From Dallia pectoralis (Eukaryota; Chordata; Actinopteri; Esociformes; Umbridae): a stretch of DNA of 64,000 bases. A model generated the notes under the pieces. That model was given only the letters and a program-made list of their open reading frames with translations. It did not search any database and had not been told where the DNA came from. The translations under genes and the position numbers were made by a program. The stretch lies in NCBI GenBank assembly GCA_029465975.1, contig CM055745.1:6711915-6775914 (forward strand), read 5' to 3'. Shown in pieces: positions 46,104 to 58,571 of the stretch. The first letter of the stretch is position 1. Each line of letters opens with the position of its first letter.

Positions 46104-47515
46104 CACAGGCCTCTCTTTTTCAGCCCGCCTATCCATGGCGTGGAATGAGATCTGTTCCTATGATGTGACGTGTTTACGGCGTGTCTGTCGGCTGAGGTCC
46201 CACGTGTTCTGTTTGGAACGCATGACTCAACGGTGACCACTGACCGGGGAGGCACGGCTGAATGACCGCACGTCCAACCCGACCACTGAGGGACTTTCAT
46301 CCCGGCGTGAGGTCAGCTGAAACGGGCATTTATTAAGATGCCACTGTGTAACGGGGACGAAGCTCATCTCGTCTGTTCTATTCCTGTGCCTGACCTTTTT
46401 CAGGGCATCGCGGAAGCCAAGCGCGATCGTGAAGCGTAGGGGGAGTGTGTGTTTCTGTGTTTGACACGCCGGTCGCAGATTGCAGAGTTGGCATGGCGCA
46501 GCGGGCATACACTGCAGACCTGGGCGCCGCCCTCTCTGCCTGACCTTGGCGCCGCAACGCCAGAGAGCTCCCTCGTTATCGGCGCACACCGACCGGCCCA
46601 CGAAAAACGACAGCAGCGCGGACGCCGACCGGGCGCAGAGCGCAATGCTGACGAACAGATAAACGAGTGGAAATGGGAGCAAATAAACGAGCGAACGAGG
46701 GAATAACAACAGCGGGCGTACGAGATGAGGGGCTGGCAGCCGTCCATGTGGAGACAGCTGGCGTCGACATCCTCCACAAACCGGGCAAAGCCAACAAGAT
46801 GTGAGCGTTCTCCAGAGAGATGGAGAGAGGATGGAGTGAGAGGGCGAAACTGTGATAGTCGGAGCACGAGGGTGAGTGAGGGAGTGAGTGAGTGAGAGGG
46901 GAGGGTGGGACGGGGGTGTGAGGGACGGAGAGGGGCGAGTTAAGACGTTGGGGTAGGTTGGTGGGTGTAGTAACACTGTTCAACACAATGTTCTCCCAGC
47001 CCCGTGGAGCTAGCAGACCGGCCCGGGACGCAGTTGGGTTGGGGGGTCAACAGTGATGCCCGGGTTATAGAGAATAGAGACAGGGGCGAGGGCGGGGAAT
47101 GTGTGTGCGCGTTGGTGGGGTGGGGGGGGTTATCGGTTAAGTTGACGAACGGGAGAGAAATGGGTTGGCCTCGTTTGGAGGTGAGACTGTGTCCCTGCAT
47201 CCAGTCGATTTGGCGGATGGACGGATGAAGGTGGACGATGCGGAGAACAGGAGCCCTGGGGGGTCTCGGCCCGGGAATGGAACCAAGGTGGACGCGGGGA
47301 GAGGCAGGGCCAATGAGCCAGCACCGCTTCAGTCACAACACTACAGACACAAATCTGGGTTCTGACTCATTACCTCAACCTGACCATGAATCAGACAGAA
47401 GACAGAATACAACGGGAGAGATCCAAGGGCAATTCAAACTGCCACAGAACGAGCTGGTGGTTATTCAATCTGTTGATATTATTTCCCAGTGCGATATCTA
47501 CTTAAATCGTTTACG
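46104..47515. other. GC-rich unique sequence, no gene recognised
   Basis: CpG- and GC-rich around 46480-46660, and G-rich with GAGTGAGTGAGTGAG at 46860-46945. Minus-strand frames of 249 and 155 codons overlap here in different registers. They are Pro/Ser/Leu/Arg-rich with no recognisable domain, and are probably GC-driven. Confidence 0.35.
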
Positions 47516-47517
47516 GT

Positions 47518-48050
47518 GTTTTCAGAATCAGAAAGAGCTTTTTATTCGCCAAGACCTCTTACATCAAACGAGGCATTTGTTCTGGCTCATTACTGCAACA
47601 CCTAATACACACATTAATGACTAATAGGAGCGATAGAAGATAATACATTACTAGAATATGTAATATGTAAATATGTACGGTGCAAATGTGCTACTGTCTA
47701 AATAGACTTGTAAATGTCTGATGGAGTTCAGTGTAAATGTGAGTATGAATGTGGGGAGCAGACTATAGACAGTTCAGAGTGAATGTGAATATGAATGTGG
47801 GGAGCAGACTATAGACAGTTTGGTTCCGGGGGCAGGTTCCTGAGACTAACTAGCGTGAGGAAAACACTGTTCTTGCGGCGAGAGGTTTAGGTCTTGATAG
47901 ACCTCAAACTTCTTCCAGAGGGGAGAGGACTGACAAGTCTGTTTCCAGAGTGGGAGGGATCGGCCTCCATCTTTTCTGCCCACCGCAGTGTCCTGGAGGT
48001 GTGTAGTTCACTTAGAGATGGGAGGTTGCATCCAGAGTCCTTGTCCATGT
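47518..48050 (+). repeat. Interspersed retroelement-like repeat (fish genome-wide family, unnamed here)
   Basis: In order: TTTTCAGAATCAGAAAGAGC with TTTTTATTCGCCAAGA (47519-47554); a region with GTGCAAATGTGCTACTG; a 46 bp block containing GAATGTGGGGAGCAGACTAT present twice (about 47730-47820); then CTGTTCTTGCGGCGAGAGG, CTTCCAGAGGGGAGAGGAC, GAGTGGGAGGGATCGGCC and GTCCTGGAGGTGTGTAG. I recognise this order from a repeat spread through many fish genomes, but cannot name its family with certainty. No coding motif survives. Confidence 0.55.
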
Positions 48051-49016
48051 ATATAGATAATAACATAACATTACAACCAAATTTTAGAACTTTTGTCATT
48101 TGTAAAGTTTTTGCTTATTCAGCTTTTGGTTAACTATTTTAAGGTATGTTGAGATATTTACTGTTTTACGTAACAAGAAATCAAAGATATCAAGGACCTA
48201 ATAAGGACTAGCTAAACCATTTAGGGTTGATGTGGGAAATAGGGTGAAAGATGACAGAACAGACCATATTGCTTTCTACCAATGTCAAGGGAGCTGGATT
48301 TGTGATCGTTACACAAAGTCATTTGTCTTGGTGCGTTGCCAAGCAGTTACTCGATTCAATTCTGTGGTAATTTTTTAGGCATACTTTTGGGGCATTGAGC
48401 CCCTCACCTGTTAAGTGTCCATCTGTCCCTGTTGGTCAGCTTGCGACCACTGTTCCTCTTTGACCATAAACTGTATTCATGTTATTCAGCATATGCCAAT
48501 ATACGTGGAATAATTTCGCAGTTCTTGTGACTGATGCACCTGCGTGTCGGGCACAGACTATTTGGCTTTTTTGGAACTCAGTTGCCTCATGTTCCTTCGG
48601 GAAAAAAAAACAAATGTCAAAGTGCTAATTGTCAGACCTCTTTAATGGCTGGGACACAAGTACTGCAAATTAGCAATCAACCTTATGTGACCTCTACGCT
48701 TGTAATTGTGATTTAGTAACTTCAAAGTGACGGTCCTCTTTACCAACTGGCGTTTATGGGTTTTGCCTTATTCTGTCAACTCCCTGTATTTTCTCACTTG
48801 TTTTGATGGTAAAAGTACAAAACTTGAGCCATTTTACAATCGTGGATTTGCCAATCTCTCCTTACAAGCTGGTTCGAGTTGTCATTAGGTGGAATTCAGC
48901 GAATGAAGTTAGTAGCCTCACTCCAGCAATAAATGTATGATGCTTTTATTGTACATGGTAGAGCAGGTTTCTTGTCAGCCAGCTAGCCGTCTGTGTATGC
49001 AATTTGGCATTCGAGG
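48051..49016. other. AT-rich unique sequence, nothing recognised
   Basis: An A-run lies at 48602-48610. No recognised frame or element. Confidence 0.4.
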
Positions 49017-49215
49017 ATGTGGTATATGGGCCAATATACCACGGCTGTGAGCTGTTCGACCAATCACAAGTGACTATATCGGCATTAACGCACAAACTCC
49101 CATGATGCATAACTGCACCCATAAACCGGTTTCCAATGCAATTAGAGCGGTGAACGGTGATGTGATGTGATACCACCGCTATCAGCAAATCAGCATGTGG
49201 AATTTCAACCATCCG
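49017..49215. repeat. MITE-like interspersed repeat (GGTATATGGGCCAATATACC type)
   Basis: GTGGTATATGGGCCAATATA and CCACGGCTGTGAGC (49019-49052) begin a segment that passes through TAAACCGGTTTCCAATGCAA and ATTAGAGCGGTGAA (about 49123-49156). It ends in ATACCACCGCTATCAGCAAA then TCAGCAT (about 49170-49196). The order matches a repeat abundant in salmonid-type genomes (ATACCACGGCTGTCAGCCAA then TCAGCAT). The two ends are similar to each other in direct orientation. Boundaries and TSD are unresolved. Confidence 0.55.
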
Positions 49216-51345
49216 TTAAATGACTCTATATATACACAAACACGTAGAAAACAAATGGTGCCGTGTAAAAATAACACCGCTCCCGAAATATGCGGGGGGA
49301 ACAGCATTTGTTTTATTCCAACTAATACCCGCTCATGTGAGTCACTTGAACCGGACAAAAAAGGTGAAAGGAAATGCATGCGGGCAAGAGGCAAAGACCC
49401 GCAGAAACGACACAGAAATCCGTTACACACCGGGCGTACACAGAGACAGAAATGGTTTTCCGGTCCAAAGGGGTAATTTATTGGGATGCCGGACTTCACG
49501 AGGCAGAAATGAAGCCACGCTCCACTCCGGCATAACCCCAACCAATAAGAAATGACTAACCCAGAGAGAACGACACGCGCACCCACCTGGAGGCCGGCAC
49601 ACCTCACTACACATCACAGCCAGACAGCTGACAGAACTCATCACAGGCAGTATGTTCTGAAGCGTTTAAATGCATAGAGGGAGATTATACTGGATTGGGT
49701 GGGCGGTGGGTGGTTGGGTGTGTGGGGGGGTGCTGGATTTGCATAGCGGTGGGAGGTGGGCGGGTAGCGTGAAGTTACACCGCGCCACACAGTCACAGAC
49801 CCGAGGCTGAGCTCTCCTCATTTCAGACACCTCTGGGCGCGAGGAGCACCGGCCGCCGTCGCTCCTCCACGACGGACACGGGCAAGCTGAAAGAACCCTC
49901 CCGGATCACCGTTAAACTGTGACCCAATTAATCTCAGGCCCTGAGATTTCGACATTAAAGAGCGACGACGACGGCGGCGACGCACGAGCGAGAGAGGGGG
50001 AGAGAGAGAGATGGACATTTTACATTTCAACACATCTTACAGTAGACGTTCAGTGAGGAAGGGGAAAATGCAATTACACGGGTCTGAGTATGACAGCGGC
50101 GCGGGCCACTCAGACGTTCTGGTGAGCGTGGTGACGACGGGCTTGTGCCCTACGGCAACGGGTTCTCTGTCGGCGTTAATGACCACTTGTTCTCCCGTCT
50201 GCAAAACTGTAGTTCTGGCGGTGTGTGTGGGTGTGTGTGTGTGTGTGTGTGGGGGGGAGTTGCTTTGGGGCTGATGCCTTCTCTCTCTCTCTCTGCTGAG
50301 GGAAAATAACACGACTCTACAGGGACGTCAAAACACCGGCTCTCCATTTCCTGTACTGATTGCAGCCCGAGACAAAACGCCGGGCGCAGGGCACACTGAC
50401 ACAGTCAGAGCAAAACAACAGCACATATTCCTCAGACTCAAGCTCTGTGGATACTCGTTTCGGAGGGTAAGGCGTGTGTTAGGCTGCTAGACTTGTTGCC
50501 TGTACACCTGTCCTTGACCAGTACATACGCCTAATAAGGTCTCACGCTGGTGAGATCACAACCTGCCGCCACAAGACGCTTTTTTAAACAATAAAAATGA
50601 ACCAGACATTTGTCAGAAATTAAGGGCTTTTCAGCCAGTTACTCAGGACAAACCCAGGGAAACCTCGACAGTGACTCAGTGACTTCTTGTTCTTCATCTG
50701 GTCTCGAGCCGCGCACAACCGACACCAAAACATAGCCAGCCAGTGGAAATAACTCGTCTGGTATCTTTCCTCATCTCAGTCCATTATAAATCTCTGGCGA
50801 GGAGCATGGGGTGGGGGGTGTGCGGCGGTGGTGGTGGGGGTGTGCGGTGGTGGGGGTGGGAGCAACACAGGGGGAGGGCACAGAAAGCACACGAGCGATT
50901 CAGGAGTGGAGGAGCGAGAGAGAGGGCACACACACACACACATCTGGTTCTGTTCAGAATGCCTAGGATTCCTGGCCAGCCTATTTCCTATTACCATCTC
51001 ACAGGCTGGGATGTGAATGCCCAGGAGGGCACCACCACCACACCCGCACCCGCACACAGAATGCCAGGCCTCCCTTCAAACAGAACCGTGAGGGTGGGCA
51101 CTGGAGCGGGTGCTGGCTAGGTGGGGAGGGGGGTTGGTGTCTGGAGAGGACATTCCTGAGGTGGTCCGCTAAGCCCTGCTCCAACTGAGTTGAAAATGGA
51201 GTGGTTTAAACATGGGATGTGAGCCAGATGAGGGAGCAGGACCGTAATATGACACCTCCCCTGATGATATCTATGGAGGGGTGCCTCGCGGGAGAGTACG
51301 GTCACATCCCTGGAGCTCCAGGAACGCACAGGCTAGAGAAATGAC
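49216..51345. other. Unique 2.1 kb with G-rich and CA tracts, no gene recognised
   Basis: G-rich tracts lie at 49698-49732 and 50807-50879 (repeated GGTGG/GGGGGTG). A GT run with a G8 tail is at 50220-50258. A short CA run is at 50929-50942. A 141-codon minus-strand frame (49182-49607) and an 87-codon plus-strand frame (50011-50274) match no known protein. Confidence 0.4.
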
Positions 51346-53212
51346 ATGTTTGACATGAATGTGTGGGGTAAAAGAATGGAGACCTGAATGTGTGGGGTAA
51401 ATGAATGGAGACCTGAATGTGTGGGGTAAATGAATGGAGACCTGAATGTGTGGGGTAAATGAATGGAGACCTGAATGTGTGGGGTAAATGAATGCAGACC
51501 TGAATGTGTGGGGTAAATGAATGGAGACCTGAATGTGTGGGGTAAATGGAGACCTGAATGTGTGGGGTAAATGGAGACCTGAATGTGTGGGGTAAATGGA
51601 GACCTGAATGTGTGGGGTAAATAGAGACCTGAATGTGTGGGGTAAATAGAGACCTGAATGTGTGGGGTAAATAGAGACCTGAATGTGTGGGGTAAATGAA
51701 TGGAGACCTTAATGTGTGGGGTAAATGAATGGAGACCTGAATGTGTGGGGTAAATGAATGGAGACCTGAATGTGTGGGGTAAATGAATGGAGACCTGAAT
51801 GTGTGGGGTAAATGAATGGAGACCTGAATGTGTGGGGTAAATGAATGGAGACCTGAATGTGTGGGGTAAATGGAGACCTGAATGTGTGGGGTAAATAGAG
51901 ACCTGAATGTGTGGGGTAAATGGAGACCTGAATGTGTGGGGTAAATAGAGACCTGAATGTGTGGGGTAAATGTAGACCTGAATGTATGGGGTAAATAGAG
52001 ACCTGAATGTGTGGGGTAAATGGAGACCTGAATGTGTGGGGTAAATGGAGACCTGAATGTGTGGGGTAAATAGAGACCTGAATGTGTGGGGTAAATGGAG
52101 ACCTGAATGTGTGGGGTAAATAGAGACCTGAATGTGTGGGGTAAATGGAGACCTGAATGTGTGGGGTAAATGGAGACCTGAATGTGTGGGGTAAATAGAG
52201 ACCTGAATGTGTGGGGTAAATAGAGACCTGAATGTGTGGGGTAAATGGAGACCTGAATGTGTGGGGTAAATGGAGACCTGAATGTGTGGGGTAAATAGAG
52301 ACCTGAATGTGTGGGGTATATAGAGACCTGAATGTGTGGGGTAAATGGAGACCTGAATGTGTGGGGTAAATGGAGACCTGAATGTGTGGGGTAAATGGAG
52401 ACCTGAATGTGTGGGGTAAATGGAGACCTGAATGTGTGGGGTAAATGGAGACCTGAATGTGTGGGGTAAATGGAGACCTGAATGTGTGGGGTAAATGGAG
52501 ACCTGAATGTGTGGGGTAAATGGAGACCTGAATGTGTGGGGTAAATGGAGACCTGAATGTGTGGGGTAAATGGAGACCTGAATGTGTGGGGTAAATGGAG
52601 ACCTGAATGTGTGGGGTAAATGGAGACCTGAATGTGTGGGGTAAATGGAGACCTGAATGTGTGGGGTAAATGGAGACCTGAATGTGTGGGGTAAATGGAG
52701 ACCTGAATGTGTGGGGTAAATGGAGACCTGAATGTGTGGGGTAAATAGAGACCTGAATGTGTGGGGTAAATGGAGACCTGAATGTGTGGGGTAAATGGAG
52801 ACCTGAATGTGTGGGGTAAATGGAGACCTGAATGTGTGGGGTAAATGGAGACCTGAATGTGTGGGGTAAATGGAGACCTGAATGTGTGGGGTAAATGGAG
52901 ACCTGAATGTGTGGGGTAAATGGAGACCTGAATGTGTGGGGTAAATGGAGACCTGAATGTGTGGGGTAAATGGAGATGGGGTAAATAGAGACCTGAATGT
53001 GTGGGGTAAATGGAGACCTGAATGTGTGGGGTAAATGGAGACCTGAATGTGTGGGGTAAATGTAGACCTGAATGTGTGGGGTAAATGGAGACCTGAATGT
53101 GTGGGGTAAATAGAGACCTGAATGTGTGGGGTAAATGAGACCTGAATGTGTGGGGTAAATGGAGACCTGAATGTGTGGGGTAAATAGAGACCTGAATGTG
53201 TGGGGTAAATGG
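51346..53212. repeat. 25/29 bp minisatellite, over 70 copies
   Basis: Units read GGAGACCTGAATGTGTGGGG then TAAAT (25 bp), or with an extra GAAT (29 bp). The 29 bp units are confined to the left end and to a block at about 51670-51870. The remaining units are 25 bp, with AGAGACC/GGAGACC variants. Both strands are low in stops, so a minus-strand frame of 668 codons (Pro/His/Thr/Ser/Phe-rich) extends from 53308 to 51302. I regard it as spurious. Confidence 0.97.
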
Positions 53213-56200
53213 AGGATGGATGAAAGTAGTGATGTTGGATGTTTGACTTGAATTTACTGGGTGAAATAAGTGCTTGAAAATAGTAAAATACTTTGCCAAG
53301 TCAAACATGGGGTAAGTCCGTTCGCTGTTTCATAGCCCACACCCAGTTCGGTCTACAAACAAGGCATCAGTCCTCAGCATTAGCTAGCGAGGAGACGGTG
53401 TGTGATTCAACGGGCGGGCTGCAAGGATAAAGATGAGAGACAATACAACCCAGCCCCATTACCCTCTGACACGGAGCTGCGGTTCCCGTCGGCGACCGGC
53501 GAAGAGCGTTTAGCCCGATCTAACGGTCCGGAATATTGTTTTACACCATGTCCCAGCTATCCGTACTACCTTCAAACATAACTCTGTCACAAAGCACAAT
53601 AAAAACAGATATATTTCTTTATTACTTGGCCGTATCGCCGTATCTCCTCCTTCACAAAGGAAAGTAATACCAGTAGAAACCCGGCCTTGTGCAGCTCCGG
53701 TTAAAGGCGGCAGACGGAGAGTCGTTATTACCTCGAGCTGTCGTCTCTGGCCTGTGCCATTCACTCAGGGCATAATGGACGTTTTATTATAATCAAATGA
53801 ATACAATATCTTCCCATAAATAGCCTGCTTAAAGTCATTCTCGCAGGCCGCAATATGTTTGAGTGTCCATCACACCCGGGGCGTGGCGCCGTCACAAGTT
53901 TAATTCACAGCCGGCCCAATTTACCATCTACACTCTCTGCCCGGTGAAACAAAGGCTGTGTGGGCTTTATCCCTCGCTCCGTGGCGCTTCCCTCCGCCCA
54001 CCTTCACCTTCAACTGTCGCCGTTTACGAAAACAATGTAAAGCATCGTATTACATTCTGTGTATCTGAGAGGTTTATAAAAAAACTGGGGGTTTATAAAA
54101 AGGCTAGCTGCGGTGCGGCGTAGGGCGCTCAGAGGTGAGGAAACCGAATAATGTCCTTGGAATGCAATGGGGCAACTCTTGACAAAGCATTCCACCCAGA
54201 TTGTGATCCAGCTAAAACCTAATGGTGTATCTGCTGGTGATGTGAATCTGATATGAGTGAACACCTTGGAGCGTGTGTGTGGCTGTGTGTGTGTGGCTGT
54301 GTGTGTGTGGCTGTGTGTGTGTGTGTGGGTAGGGGGGAATCCAATCTCTTACCCAGAGGTGCATAGACAGATATGCCCTGGTTCTAAAATAACCCAGGAG
54401 GCATCCATGTGAATTAAATGACAGGATTACCGGGGAATTAAAAACCCTACGGAGATGGCGGATAACGATATACAGGGAGAGACGTCACACCGCTACGAGG
54501 ACAAGAGTCAAAACTCTGTTGGACCAATCGAAATATGGACGAGTGTTTCAGTGTCACCATCCAGAACATTCTGGTGTGGAGGACCGGGCCTGTTTGCCGG
54601 ATACGCCAACCAGCCATGTGGCAAGCCCGGATGCCGGCGCCGACGTGAAAAGCTGAAATCAACGGCAAGATATAAAGCTTTGAGAATACGTGTGAATGCC
54701 TCTCGAAATGAGGGCAGCAAACATAAACCCAGATATCACGGCTAAGGATGGGATTATTGTTGTGTCAACAATCCCCACAGATAATAGTAATTACTGTCCT
54801 CGCTGCCGCACCATCAGACGCAGGCAACGACTAAGCTAGCTGACAGCCGGGTCCTAATTACCAAGAACCGCCAATTACTGGCTCCATTTCATTATTTATA
54901 CGGCTAGCTAGCTCCATACCAAATAAAAAGAGACACTTTTTACTGACTCCAAGCACTGATATCGGCGGCAGCTGGGCCAAACGTGTCTACAGGACCTGCC
55001 GAGTCGCCCTGGTCTGGAAATTCATTCAGACAGTGCCTGTAAAACGGCCAACTTCCCAACAGCAAGCTAGCAGTACCTCCCTCATAAACCTGATCCGGTA
55101 TTCACAGTTCGTCACTCCAAGCGGCGAATCGGCCAGCGTTTACAGTCGTTTGTGTTGCTGCGTGAAAATACAGTAGAAGAACAGGGATGTCTGTAGCGGT
55201 GTGTCCTTACTTCCTGTGACGCTCAATTACTTCCTGTGGTTGCCGAGCAGGAAGGGCACACCCACAACTCCTCTCCGTCGGCTCTCTCGTTCATTCAGGC
55301 TTCTCCAGGGTGGGGCGCCGTAGAGAAGTGCTGAAAGAGAAAACGTTGTTATAGACAATGCATCCATTATGTGATGATACTGACAGGAACGTGAATCTGC
55401 TGAATGTTCATATCTAAACACACCGTGTACGACTATTCAAATGTAAACCATCCTTCTACTGACAAAACCAGAACGCCTCTGAAAATACCCCCCCCCTCTA
55501 GCTGGCGAGTGAACACACAGTCGGTTACTGCAGATGTTTCCCATCACCCACTGCTGCCAAGTGACGCCCAGTCAGTGACTGCTAGTGCTTGGGAGAGGAG
55601 GGCAGGAGAGAGAGGAACGTGGAGAGCTGGGCCAAAGGACGTTCTACCCCCGTCGTGCTCCAGTGAATGCAGAAACCAGACAGATCATTCAGATGTGCAC
55701 GCCTCTAGATGAGACGTTCCATGTCCCATGTCACATCTAGAGGCGCTCTCCCCGCACGTTAGCCTCTCCTCTTAGAGTCGCCGGGCCTCCGCTCGCTGTT
55801 CTGCTCATGTTCCCATTATATGCGACGTCCACGTTTCTCAGCCTTGAGGGTGCAGATGGCAGATTGGCGCGGTCGGCAGCGATGCGGTGAGCGACGGTCT
55901 TCTCTCGAGGCACGGGTCCGGCGTCGCGTGAAAGATATCCGACCGTGTCAACCAGAAGAAAAACAACAATGCGTTCCAGTCTCTTTACAGAACAAAATAG
56001 CCCTACATTGGCGCGGATCATAAAGTCCAGAGCCAAGTTGCATTTGGAAATCACTTACTGAATGTAAGTGTCCTAGATGCATATTTGGAAGATCTCAAAC
56101 TAACGGGAAAGCTGAACCAATCCTTCAGATTACAACAGTCTGATTGCAGGTCAGAATCGCAACCGCCATCAGGAAACCGGACTGAACAGAGACCGTGTTG

Positions 56201-57822
56201 TTGTTGTCCGGTGAAATCCGTGCTTTGTTCGTGCCTCTTTCGGTGGAGGTCTTTAAACAGTTCACATTTGCAGCACTGGCACAAACACAACCGGCGCAAA
56301 TTAGCAGACATAAAGCGCTCACTTAGCATAAGACCACGTCGTACGAGCACGATCTGTCCGCTTAGAGGAGCGATAGGGTAAACTAAAGCTCCGCAACCAC
56401 GAAGCTTCAAAGCGCTTAGCGTTTAGACGACAGTTGCAAGGGCCAGGCCTTGTGTGCAGGGGCTTCAGTGGAGTTTCTGAGGCCCGGAGGCCGGATCTGT
56501 TCCAACCGTGCTCTGGCAAGTGAAACAGCCCAGTCAGCATTGACAGCTTGGATCTTCACGGGCGGCGTTGGGCTACTGGAGGTTTGGTGTACCATGTTGA
56601 GGTTTGGGAGCGGAAGAAAGAGCAGGTGGTGAGGTGGGGAAGGGGACAGAGTCAGAATTGAGGAGGAATTAGGTGTTGTTTTCTGATTTTAGCAGCCCAA
56701 AGGAGTTGGCATCTACAGCGCTTGCGAGCTAAAGACCTAAACGATGAATCTGATAAAGTCCGAAGTGGAGGTCTTTGTCCTCTGGTCTCGGTTTGGACCA
56801 TTCTGCTAGACCATGCGAGTTACAGCGGTAACACAACGGACTGGTGATTTTACATATTCTACAAGGATGCTACCGCCTTCGGATGAAAAAAAAACAGCCA
56901 TTTAAATGGCAAAACCAAGGACGAAAATGTATTCACACTAGAATGTAAGACGCTCTCTGACTGAGAACGCCTTATTATAATACATTATAACACTGCCTTA
57001 ATTGGAAGAAGATAAAAACAGCATAGTTCATTTAAACAAACGGTAGTTTTTCGAACTGATGGATTGCATTGCGATCTCAACGGTCTTCAGATTGGACAAT
57101 AAATTCTGCAGGACAGGGTGCTTGCTTAAGAAAAATTACACGAAACGTCTAGCCAGCCCTGAGGATGCATAGAGAACGCTTGTTATTTGTCTGCAGGCCA
57201 TCGCCGCAGTTCTTCCTATAGATCAGAGCGATTCTGTGTGACAAACAAGATATTCACAATTTCACACGCATCTTCGCTGTTGACGACTTATTTCGAGCAA
57301 ACTTTTGATGTTTCTAGTGTGTCGTTCGCCGCGGGCAACGGCCTAAACAAATGCAATGGCCCTTTCGTGGAATCGTTTATGTAAAAACCCCCAACATGGA
57401 AATAGCATGTGAAACTTAAAAGAAGTCACCTTGAAGTCTTCTTTAGTATTAACACTTTTTGAGTGACGGTCCGATAAGTAATCTTCACAAAGAAATAAGT
57501 GACAGGCAGCCTGTGATGAGACGTAACGAGTCACACATAATGTCATGCTAATTGACGGAGCAACTTTACCAATCTATGTCTGAACCATGTCACAACATCA
57601 GGGTAGTTGATCCAACCATCTTTGCATTATAGACACGCCAGAGGGCATGCTTATCCTCCCAACCCAGCCCCTCCAATTCACCAGGCACAACTAGAGGAAG
57701 ACATTTCGTTATTTCATTTTGCTCTGTGTACTCTAATTCATTCACCCCCGAGCATCTCCTTGCCCCGGGGCTCAGCCGAGGCAAAGCCCAGGGGGACTGA
57801 CATATACTAAACCAGGTGGAGA
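53213..57822. other. Unique 4.6 kb, no gene recognised
   Basis: This is the longest stretch without a large repeat. A small GT array with GGCTGTGTGTGTGT units lies at 54271-54330. Open frames of 60-119 codons on both strands (for example 54455-54745 plus and 56051-56410 minus) have no recognised domain, and none is bounded by convincing paired splice sites. GCTAGCTAGC words are frequent. It could hold conserved non-coding elements or intron sequence, which needs comparison to decide. Confidence 0.35.
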
Positions 57823-57823
57823 C

Positions 57824-57905
57824 CCCCTGACCGTGTCATTAGACCCCCTGACCGTGTCATTAGACCCCCTGACCGTGTCATCAGACCCCCAGGCCGTGTC
57901 ATTAG
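57824..57905. repeat. 21 bp tandem repeat, 4 copies
   Basis: AGACCCCCTGACCGTGTCAT is repeated with a one-base spacer. The last copy has CAGGCC in place of TGACC. Confidence 0.95.
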
Positions 57906-58127
57906 CATGATCGCGCTGGAACGAGTGGCTCGAGCAATGAACAACAGGAGCGCTCATTTTTCCGTGGTACACAGTCGTAGCCTTAGCACGCGAGCCGTTC
58001 CCACCGCTCCAGCCCAGTTCAAACACCTCGATGTGCCGACGTATGCTTCACAGCCGCCCGAGGCGACTATCTGACATTTCAACTGAACAATTGTTTTGAC
58101 TGGAATTAACACCATAAGGGATCCGGG

Positions 58128-58212
58128 CCGGTGTGTGTGTGAGTGTGTGTGTGTGTGAGAGTGTGTGTGAGAGTGTGTGTGAGAGTGTGTGTGAGAGTGT
58201 GTGTGAGTGTGT
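58128..58212. repeat. (GT)n microsatellite with GAGA interruptions
   Basis: GTGTGTGTGAGAGT is repeated about five times after an initial plain GT run. Confidence 0.95.
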
Positions 58213-58566
58213 GACGGATCGTGGAAAGGAAATGGAGCACAGGACATCTAGCGCACACCAACAGCAGATCATCGGCGTATTATTTAGCGGGTTATTCAGG
58301 ACAGGACGTCCGCTTCCTAAAACTCCAGGCAGTGTCTCCCAACTAAAAAGACTTGGACCAATTTGTAGTTCCATGTCTTTGCAGATGACGTCACAGCTAG
58401 GGTTGGGCACTGTTCACATTTGAACCGATACTGGTAAAGGAATTAATTAATCGCCCTTTGGACTGCTTCCGGCTCACCATTGCCCGGACAAGTGTTCGAA
58501 CATTGAACCAGTTGCTGGGGTGAGGTAATTTCACGCCTCGCTCTTGTACTGTCTTTCTTTCTCTCT
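58213..58566. other. Unique sequence, nothing recognised
   Basis: No coding or repeat signal. It ends directly at the target-site duplication of the solo LTR. Confidence 0.4.
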
Positions 58567-58571
58567 ACCCT

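Noticed and set aside
46227..46986. 249- and 155-codon minus-strand frames
   Set aside because: Overlapping open frames in different registers in GC-rich DNA, Pro/Ser/Arg-rich, no family resemblance.
50011..50274. 87-codon plus-strand frame with a CTGGTGAGC donor-like site inside
   Set aside because: The 3' part runs into a GT microsatellite. The donor-like word alone is common, and no acceptor or homology was seen.
51302..53308. 668-codon minus-strand open frame as a gene
   Set aside because: It lies almost entirely in a 25/29 bp minisatellite whose units lack stops in all frames. It has no promoter, splice or domain evidence.
54455..54745. 96-codon plus-strand frame starting MADNDIQGET
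   Set aside because: No recognisable domain, and an overlapping minus-strand frame of similar length is equally open.
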